Notes under the pieces: generated by a model | What the model saw: the letters and a program-made list of their open reading frames with translations, nothing else | Database searches by the model: none | Told to the model about the DNA's origin: nothing | Translations under genes and position numbers: made by a program | DNA from: Micromonospora_I sp040659735 | GTDB lineage: Bacteria; Actinomycetota; Actinomycetes; Mycobacteriales; Micromonosporaceae | Assembly: GCF_040659735.1 (NCBI RefSeq) | Contig: NZ_JBFANZ010000010.1 | Location: forward strand, 1-64,000 | DNA length: 64,000 nt | Reading direction: 5' to 3' | Shown: one piece after another, positions 59,081-64,000 of the stretch | Layout: every line of letters starts with the position of its first letter | Numbering within the stretch: the stretch's first letter is position 1

Positions 59081-62000
59081 TCAGTGCCGTTGCGACACCA
59101 ACGCCGCCGCGGGCTCGGCGGGCACCGGGCGGGAGAGCAGGTAACCCTGCCCGTACGTGCATTCCAGGCGGAGCAGGTGTTCGCGCTGCGCCGGGTTCTC
59201 GATCCCCTCGCCGATCAGGTCCAGACCCAGGTTGCGCCCCATCAGCACGATCGTCCGGACCAGTTCCCCGCTCCGCGGGTCGGTGCCCAGGCCGGAGACG
59301 AACGACCGGTCGATCTTGAGTGCGTCGATCGGTAGCCGGTGCAGCGCCTCGAGCGAGGAATAGCCGGTGCCGAAGTCGTCGATGTGCAGTTGGCAGCCGA
59401 GGCCGTGCAGGTCTTCGAGCAGCTTCCGGGCCAGCCCGACGTTGTGCATGATCACGCCTTCGGTGATCTCCAACGACAGCGTGTGCGGCGCGAGCCGCGT
59501 CCGGCGCAGGCACTCCTGCACGTCGTCGACCAGGCCGCCGTGCCAGAACTGCCGGTTCGACACGTTGAGGCTCATGCTGAGATCGGGTCGCCCGCTCGCG
59601 TGCTGCCACGCGGCGAGCCGGCCGCAGGCCTCGTCGAGGATCCGCCGTCCGATCGGGATGATCAGGCCGGTCTCCTCGGCGATGGGCAGGAACTCGTCGG
59701 GCTGAACGAGCCCACGTTCGGGGTGCCGCCAGCGCACGAGCGCCTCGAAGGCCTGCGTCTGCCCGCTCGGCAGGTCCACGATCGGCTGGTAGTGCACCTC
59801 GAACTCGTCCCGATCGATGGCCCGGCGCAGCTCCGTTTCGGTCTGCAGCCGGGTCACCGCCTTGGCGTGCATCGCCACGTTGAAGATCGCGTGTGAGCCC
59901 TTCCGGCGGGACTTCGCCCAGTACATCGCGATGTCGGCGTCGCGCACCAGGTCCTCGGCGCGGTCGTAGCGCGCGCTGCCCGGCGCGATCCCGATGCTGG
60001 TGCTGACGACCACCTGCTGCCCCTGCAGGTAGAACGGGCGGGCGAGGGCGGCGTGCAGCCGTTCGGCGACCCGGCTCGGCAGCTCGATGTCGTGAGCCCC
60101 GTCGAGCAGGATCAGAAATTCGTCGCCGCCGAAACGGGCGGGAAGGTCAGACTCCCGCAGGCACGCCTTGATCCTCTCGGCCACCTGCACCAGCAGTCGG
60201 TCACCGGCCGAGTGGCCCATGCTGTCGCTGACCACCTTGAACCCGTCCAGGTCCAGGAAGAGCACCGCGAAACCGCGGTCCCGATCCTGGCGGATCCCTT
60301 CGATGGCGGCGTCCACGTGGCAGAGGAAGAGGCTGCGGTTGGCCAGCCCGGTGAGGTGGTCGTACCGGGCGGCGATCCGGAGCTGCTCCTCCTGCGAGCG
60401 CAGCTCCCGCAGCACGGCCTGGTGGTCGAGGGCGACGGTGAGCAGGGCGGCCGACTGGTTGAGCTGTTCCCGGCCCGTCGCCCCGTGCGTCTCGACGGTG
60501 TCGACGACGGCCAGCAGCCCCCAGTCGCTGCTGTTGACCTTCACCGGTACGACCAGCACGAGGTCGTCGGGGTGCTCGCCGGCCAACGCCAGCAGCTCGG
60601 CCGGCGGGAACAACGCGGTGGTGGTCGGTTGGGTGCTCACCGCGGCATGCCCGTCGCGCACGAACGTTCCGGCGATGTCGAGCGCCGCGTCGCCGTGCGC
60701 GCCGGAACGCCCCTCGGCCCAGAGCCCGAGGCAGCCGGCGCGCGCCGAGGTACGGGCGAGCCAGCCGAGCTGCCGCGGATCCTCGTGGGCGCGGAGCATG
60801 GTGAGACTCACCTCGTGCTGCGTGCTCAACGTCTGTTGCAGGTAGCTGCGTTCGGTGAACTGCGCCCGCCCCTGCGCCTCCACCAGCGTGAGGATCATCA
60901 GGTGGACCGCCTCGGTCATCCGGGCCGCGGCCGGCGGGTCGTCGGCGGGGATGCTCTCCCGGCCGAACTGCGACACGACGCGGCTCAGCTCCGTCAGGCT
61001 CTCGACCCGCCGGCCCCCCAGCCGGAACAGCTCGCCGACCGCTCCGGTCAGCGCAGTCGACGGGGGCGGCACGGAGGCCCGGATCGCTGCCTCGACCCGG
61101 CTGGCGATGCTGTCGACCGCGCGGGACAGGACGGCCGCCGCGGGCCCGGGACGGCCCGGATCCGGCAACAGGACGCCGGCAAGTCGCTCCGCGAGCCGGC
61201 GGCGGGCGCCCGCCGATGGCCCGGACTCCGTCGGGTACGCGGCGAGCCGGTCGCGGCCGCAGCCGCACGAGTCCCGGACGACGAAGGTGGTCGGCACCCG
61301 GTGCTGCGCCGTGGACGCGGTCCCGGCGGCCAGTTCGGTGAGGAGCACGGCGACGGCGGTCCTGCCCAGCATGTCCACCGGTTGCTGCACGGTGGAGAGA
61401 TGCGGCACGGCGTATGTCGCGGCCTGCATGTCGTCGAAGCCGACGATGGCCTGCTCGTCGGGGAGGTGGTGCCCGGCGTCGGTGAGAACGCGCATGATCC
61501 CGATCGCGTTGGTGTCGGTGCCCGCCACCACGGCGGTCGACGGCATGCCCGCGGCGAGCAGGGCGCGCCCGGCCTGCTCGCCCCCGGGCTCCTGATTGTC
61601 GTCGCACGAGAAGACGAGCGCCGGATCGTCAACGAGGCCGTGCGCGCGCAGTGTGTCGCGGTAGGCGGCGTACCGCTGCCGGACATCCTCGGCGCCGAGG
61701 TGGCCGGCGAACGCGATCCGTCGGTGCCCCTCTTCGATGAGGTGCCGCACGGCGTCCCGTACGCCCGCGCTGTTGTCCGCCAGCACCGCCGGACACTTCA
61801 GCTCCGCAAGCTCGTGGCTCACCGTGACGATCGACTTCCCCGCCTCCTTCAGCGCGGCCAGGTAGCGGGGGCTCACCGCATCGTTGATCACGATGAGGCC
61901 GGTGACGTGCTCCCAGGCGACCGGATAGCCCAGCTCGGGTGCTTCGGTGACCTCGGTCTGGTCCTGACCGGCGTCGAGCGTCTGGATGGCGACCACCGTC

Positions 62001-62116
62001 GCGTTCGCGTCCGCGGCCGCACGGGTGATGCCGGCGAGCAGGCCACCGTGGAACCGGCCGCCGAGATGCGGCGAGAGGACCCCGAGCGTCAGTTCTCTCG
62101 GCACCGCGCCTCCCAT
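59081..62116 (-). CDS. LacI-type ligand-binding domain fused to GGDEF-EAL
   Basis: A 1011-residue, apparently soluble protein. Residues about 8-285 are a LacI/periplasmic-binding-protein-like domain (LGVLSPHLGGRFHGGLLAG, DAVRHLIEEGHRRIAFAGH, AIVGFDDMQAATYAVPHLSTV) but without any helix-turn-helix. A helical stretch and a GAF-like region follow (about 300-560), with DSCGCGRD near its start. Then GGDEF (about 575-735; DLDGFKVVSDSMGHSAGD, RFGGDEF, RESD I-site) and EAL (about 745-1000; FEALVRWRHP, NVSN, EITEG, IDDFGTGYSS, LKID, IGEGIEN). Both enzymatic halves look intact. A GTG at 62104, five bases past GGGAGG, may be the true start. Confidence 0.93.
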   Translation of the reverse strand: MGGAVPRELTLGVLSPHLGGRFHGGLLAGITRAAADANATVVAIQTLDAGQDQTEVTEAPELGYPVAWEHVTGLIVINDAVSPRYLAALKEAGKSIVTVSHELAELKCPAVLADNSAGVRDAVRHLIEEGHRRIAFAGHLGAEDVRQRYAAYRDTLRAHGLVDDPALVFSCDDNQEPGGEQAGRALLAAGMPSTAVVAGTDTNAIGIMRVLTDAGHHLPDEQAIVGFDDMQAATYAVPHLSTVQQPVDMLGRTAVAVLLTELAAGTASTAQHRVPTTFVVRDSCGCGRDRLAAYPTESGPSAGARRRLAERLAGVLLPDPGRPGPAAAVLSRAVDSIASRVEAAIRASVPPPSTALTGAVGELFRLGGRRVESLTELSRVVSQFGRESIPADDPPAAARMTEAVHLMILTLVEAQGRAQFTERSYLQQTLSTQHEVSLTMLRAHEDPRQLGWLARTSARAGCLGLWAEGRSGAHGDAALDIAGTFVRDGHAAVSTQPTTTALFPPAELLALAGEHPDDLVLVVPVKVNSSDWGLLAVVDTVETHGATGREQLNQSAALLTVALDHQAVLRELRSQEEQLRIAARYDHLTGLANRSLFLCHVDAAIEGIRQDRDRGFAVLFLDLDGFKVVSDSMGHSAGDRLLVQVAERIKACLRESDLPARFGGDEFLILLDGAHDIELPSRVAERLHAALARPFYLQGQQVVVSTSIGIAPGSARYDRAEDLVRDADIAMYWAKSRRKGSHAIFNVAMHAKAVTRLQTETELRRAIDRDEFEVHYQPIVDLPSGQTQAFEALVRWRHPERGLVQPDEFLPIAEETGLIIPIGRRILDEACGRLAAWQHASGRPDLSMSLNVSNRQFWHGGLVDDVQECLRRTRLAPHTLSLEITEGVIMHNVGLARKLLEDLHGLGCQLHIDDFGTGYSSLEALHRLPIDALKIDRSFVSGLGTDPRSGELVRTIVLMGRNLGLDLIGEGIENPAQREHLLRLECTYGQGYLLSRPVPAEPAAALVSQRH

Positions 62117-62550
62117 GGTGAGCTCGGCCTGGGTTCAGCGGTGGCTGGCAGGCTCGGTTTTCCGAATTGTGGGTCAGTATGCCCGCTGTGATCATCGTTG
62201 TGGCCGGCCACTTCGTTACCGCCCCGGCCTCCCCGGACGATCCGCGTGACCTGCGCGACCGGATGTCGCCGCGCTGGTGAGCCTTTCGCCATGACCCTTC
62301 AGGCGGGGTTCGGCCCGGTCGAACGCGGCCGCCGCGCGCAACTACGCGGCCAGCCCCTTGTCCGGACGGTCGGGCCAGCTCTGCGGCGCGATGTCATCGC
62401 GGGCGAGGGCGGCGCGGTGAAGCGCTCGCCGTACGAATGCGTTATCGATGCCCGGCGATTCTGTGAAGACGCGCTGGCTCTGCACGGGATCGCGACAGTC
62501 TCAGCAGGATCACCCGAACGGGTGGACCCTCTCGCGCCCGCCCGAAGCTT
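62117..62550. other. intergenic region, no gene recognised
   Basis: Between the ligand-binding GGDEF-EAL gene and ddl the first 430 bases contain only short unrelated open frames without codon bias or ribosome sites. The promoters of both divergent genes should lie in 62117-62790, but I cannot pick them out. Confidence 0.4.
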
Positions 62551-62610
62551 GTTGATCATGAAGTCATCGCTGCGGATGCCCGCGATTTTCGCGGTAACTT
62601 CATGATCAAC
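62551..62610. repeat. perfect 14-bp inverted repeat with an inner hairpin
   Basis: GTTGATCATGAAGT (62551-62564) and ACTTCATGATCAAC (62597-62610) are exact reverse complements. The spacer contains a second small hairpin, CCGCGA-TTT-TCGCGG (62580-62594). The arms are unusually AT-rich for this genome. The element may be one copy of a dispersed palindromic repeat, a pattern I associate with Micromonospora and Salinispora from memory. Confidence 0.7.
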
Positions 62611-62790
62611 GGGGGAGGAGTGGGGTACGGGCGTCCTTTTTCGTCACGTTCAGTGGCGCTCTTGGCTACCCGTCGTCCGGTCAGCTGCGCTCCCGGCGGT
62701 CACGGCACGGCGGACGGCCACGCAGAGTAGGGTCTCCCCGGTGAGCGCGAGGAGTGTGCCCGGCGCGCTCCGCAGTCGGGAACGAAAGGC

Positions 62791-63897
62791 ATGTCTGTGA
62801 CGAGTCCCCGGAAGACCCGCGTCGCCATCGTCTTCGGCGGGCGCAGCCCCGAACACGGCATCTCCTGCGTGAGCGCCGGCAGCGTGCTGAGCGCTCTCGA
62901 CCCGGACGAGTTCGAGGTCGTTCCGGTCGGCATCACCCGTGAGGGCGGCTGGGTCCTCGCCGGCGGCGACCCCGCACAGCTCGCGATCACCGAGCGGAAG
63001 CTGCCGGAGATCACCGCCGGGATCGGCAACGCCGTCATACTCCCCGGCGACCCGACCGGCCACGGTTTGATGGTGCTCGACCCGGCCGAGGGTCCGCGGG
63101 CGCTGGCCGACGTCGATGTGGTCTTCCCGGTGTTGCATGGCGCCTACGGCGAGGACGGCACGATCCAAGGGCTGCTGGAGATGGCCGGCATCCCCTACGT
63201 CGGCGCCAACGTCTTCGCCTCCGCCGCCGCCATGGACAAGGAGTTCACCAAGAAGCTCGCCACGGTCGAGGGGATCCCGGTGGGCCCCTACGCGGTGCTG
63301 CGGGCCGGGATGACGCTGTCGGAGGCCGACAAGGAGCGGCTCGGCCTGCCGGTGTTCGTCAAGCCGTCCCGCGCCGGCTCCTCGTTCGGCATCACGAAGG
63401 TCTCCGACTGGGACGACCTGGACGCGGCCGTCACCATGGCCCGCGAGATCGACCCGAAGGTGCTCGTCGAGGGGGCGATCATCGGTCGGGAGATCGAGTG
63501 CGGCGTGCTGGAGGGCGAGGCCGGCGGCGCGCCGGAGGCGTCGCTCCTGGCCGAGGTGCGGGTCGTCTCGGCCAACGACTTCTACGACTTCGAGGCCAAG
63601 TACCTCGATGACGCGTGTGAATACGAGATCCCGGCGCCACTGCCGGAGCACGTGACGCGGCAGATCCAGGAGTACGCCTGCCGCACGTTCACCGCGCTGG
63701 ACTGCGCCGGTCTCGCCCGGGTCGACTTCTTCGTCACCCCCGAGCTGGACATCTACCTCAACGAGATCAACACGATGCCCGGCTTCACCTCGACGTCGAT
63801 GTTCCCGCGGATGTGGGCGGCGACCGGCCTCGAATACCCGAAGCTGGTCAACCGGCTGATCCGCACCGCGCTGCGCCGCGGCACCGGCCTGCACTGA
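62791..63897 (+). CDS. ddl: D-alanine--D-alanine ligase
   Basis: A 368-residue ATP-grasp enzyme that joins two D-alanines for peptidoglycan, in the cytoplasm. VAIVFGGRSPEHGISCVSAG is the N-terminal signature. The ATP-grasp core has FPVLHGAYGEDGTIQGLLEMAGIPYVG, FVKPSRAGSSFGITKV and the C-terminal ALDCAGLARVDFFV and LNEINTMPGFTSTSMFP. It is of the longer DdlA type. GAAAGG precedes the ATG. A partial gene begins at the next bases. Confidence 0.97.
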   Translation: MSVTSPRKTRVAIVFGGRSPEHGISCVSAGSVLSALDPDEFEVVPVGITREGGWVLAGGDPAQLAITERKLPEITAGIGNAVILPGDPTGHGLMVLDPAEGPRALADVDVVFPVLHGAYGEDGTIQGLLEMAGIPYVGANVFASAAAMDKEFTKKLATVEGIPVGPYAVLRAGMTLSEADKERLGLPVFVKPSRAGSSFGITKVSDWDDLDAAVTMAREIDPKVLVEGAIIGREIECGVLEGEAGGAPEASLLAEVRVVSANDFYDFEAKYLDDACEYEIPAPLPEHVTRQIQEYACRTFTALDCAGLARVDFFVTPELDIYLNEINTMPGFTSTSMFPRMWAATGLEYPKLVNRLIRTALRRGTGLH

Positions 63898-63898
63898 G

Positions 63899-64000
63899 GT
63901 GCACGCCGATGGCTCGCCGTGGCGGGCCGTCCCTGCCGATCACCCGCCGCAGCCGGTCGGGATGGTCTTCGCCGACGGCACCGCCGCGATCACCGGGGCG
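63899..64000 (+). CDS. 5' end of an unidentified gene (partial)
   Basis: A GTG immediately after the ddl stop opens a frame with strong third-position G/C bias to the end of the window (34 codons, MHADGSPWRAVPADHP at the start, VFADGTAAITG near the end). Most likely the second gene of a ddl operon. The family cannot be recognised from this fragment. Confidence 0.4.
   Translation, partial: MHADGSPWRAVPADHPPQPVGMVFADGTAAITGA

Noticed and set aside
60053..62191. Long plus-strand open frame opposite the LacI-type GGDEF-EAL gene
   Set aside because: Antisense of a gene with intact GGDEF and EAL motifs; no ribosome site and no domain.
1..64000. Natural-product cluster, prophage or integrative element
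   Set aside because: No PKS, NRPS, terpene or RiPP enzymes, no phage structural genes, integrase or transposase, and the content is mostly housekeeping and syntenic with mycobacteria.

Overview
This is a very GC-rich actinobacterial chromosome segment with strong third-position G/C bias, many GTG starts and several genes that look leaderless. Gene content and order point to the family Micromonosporaceae (Micromonospora or a close relative). The genus is an inference from family-level knowledge, not a database match. The right half follows a gene order I know from Mycobacterium tuberculosis: ilvB-ilvN-ilvC, serA, leuB, a fumarylacetoacetate-hydrolase protein, tRNA-Gln/tRNA-Glu, an IclR regulator, leuC-leuD, hup, mutT1, ppk, cofC, gpsA, ddl. 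I see no rRNA, CRISPR array, prophage, intact insertion sequence or natural-product cluster.

Region 1 (1-18.1 kb) is mixed accessory and housekeeping content. It holds a membrane metallophosphoesterase, a lipoprotein sugar dehydrogenase, an ABM-domain protein, a DedA protein, a GAF-SpoIIE phosphatase, a 2-hydroxyacid dehydrogenase, a membrane PAS-GGDEF-EAL protein whose GGDEF half is degenerate, and glyA behind a ZTP (pfl) riboswitch. A LacI regulator faces a beta-mannosidase. Between them only the C-terminal stub of a sugar ABC permease remains, which suggests the transporter genes were deleted. Two divergent secreted enzymes follow: a beta-lactamase-fold serine hydrolase and an HEFAH putative zinc peptidase.

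Region 2 (18.1-37 kb) and 47.1-49.2 kb carry branched-chain amino acid synthesis: ilvD, ilvBNC, leuB, ilvE, cimA, leuCD, plus serA. Two of these units, ilvBNC and cimA, are preceded by short leader peptides ending in Val/Leu/Ile codons (MSPTRSSRVLI and MTQLVLIIGT). Each is followed by two hairpins, the second with a U-tract, as in ribosome-dependent attenuation. CimA, LeuCD and LeuB together can make 2-oxobutanoate from pyruvate and acetyl-CoA. IlvBNC, IlvD and IlvE complete isoleucine and valine. LeuA is not in this window. Interspersed are an intact membrane GGDEF-EAL protein, an ApbE flavinyltransferase, a tyrosine phosphatase, an MFS exporter and a PRC-barrel protein.

Region 3 (37-46.1 kb) holds an EEP-family membrane phosphatase/nuclease, a translationally coupled moxR-DUF58-VWA operon followed by an HtrA-like protease without PDZ domain, arfB, a glycosylase-family protein, a secreted membrane protein, the fumarylacetoacetate hydrolase family gene and two tRNAs ending in a strong terminator.

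Region 4 (46.1-64 kb) starts with the IclR regulator divergent from leuCD. Next come an HU protein with a long KATAT-repeat tail and a polyphosphate unit: ppk with a candidate PHO box, a CYTH-CHAD protein and a Nudix/histidine-phosphatase fusion whose start overlaps the CYTH-CHAD stop. It continues with a cold-shock-like protein, cofC for coenzyme F420, plsC-gpsA for phospholipid precursors, a Cys/Met PLP enzyme, a 1011-residue protein joining a LacI-type ligand-binding domain to GGDEF and EAL, a palindromic intergenic element, and ddl. A partial gene runs off the right edge.
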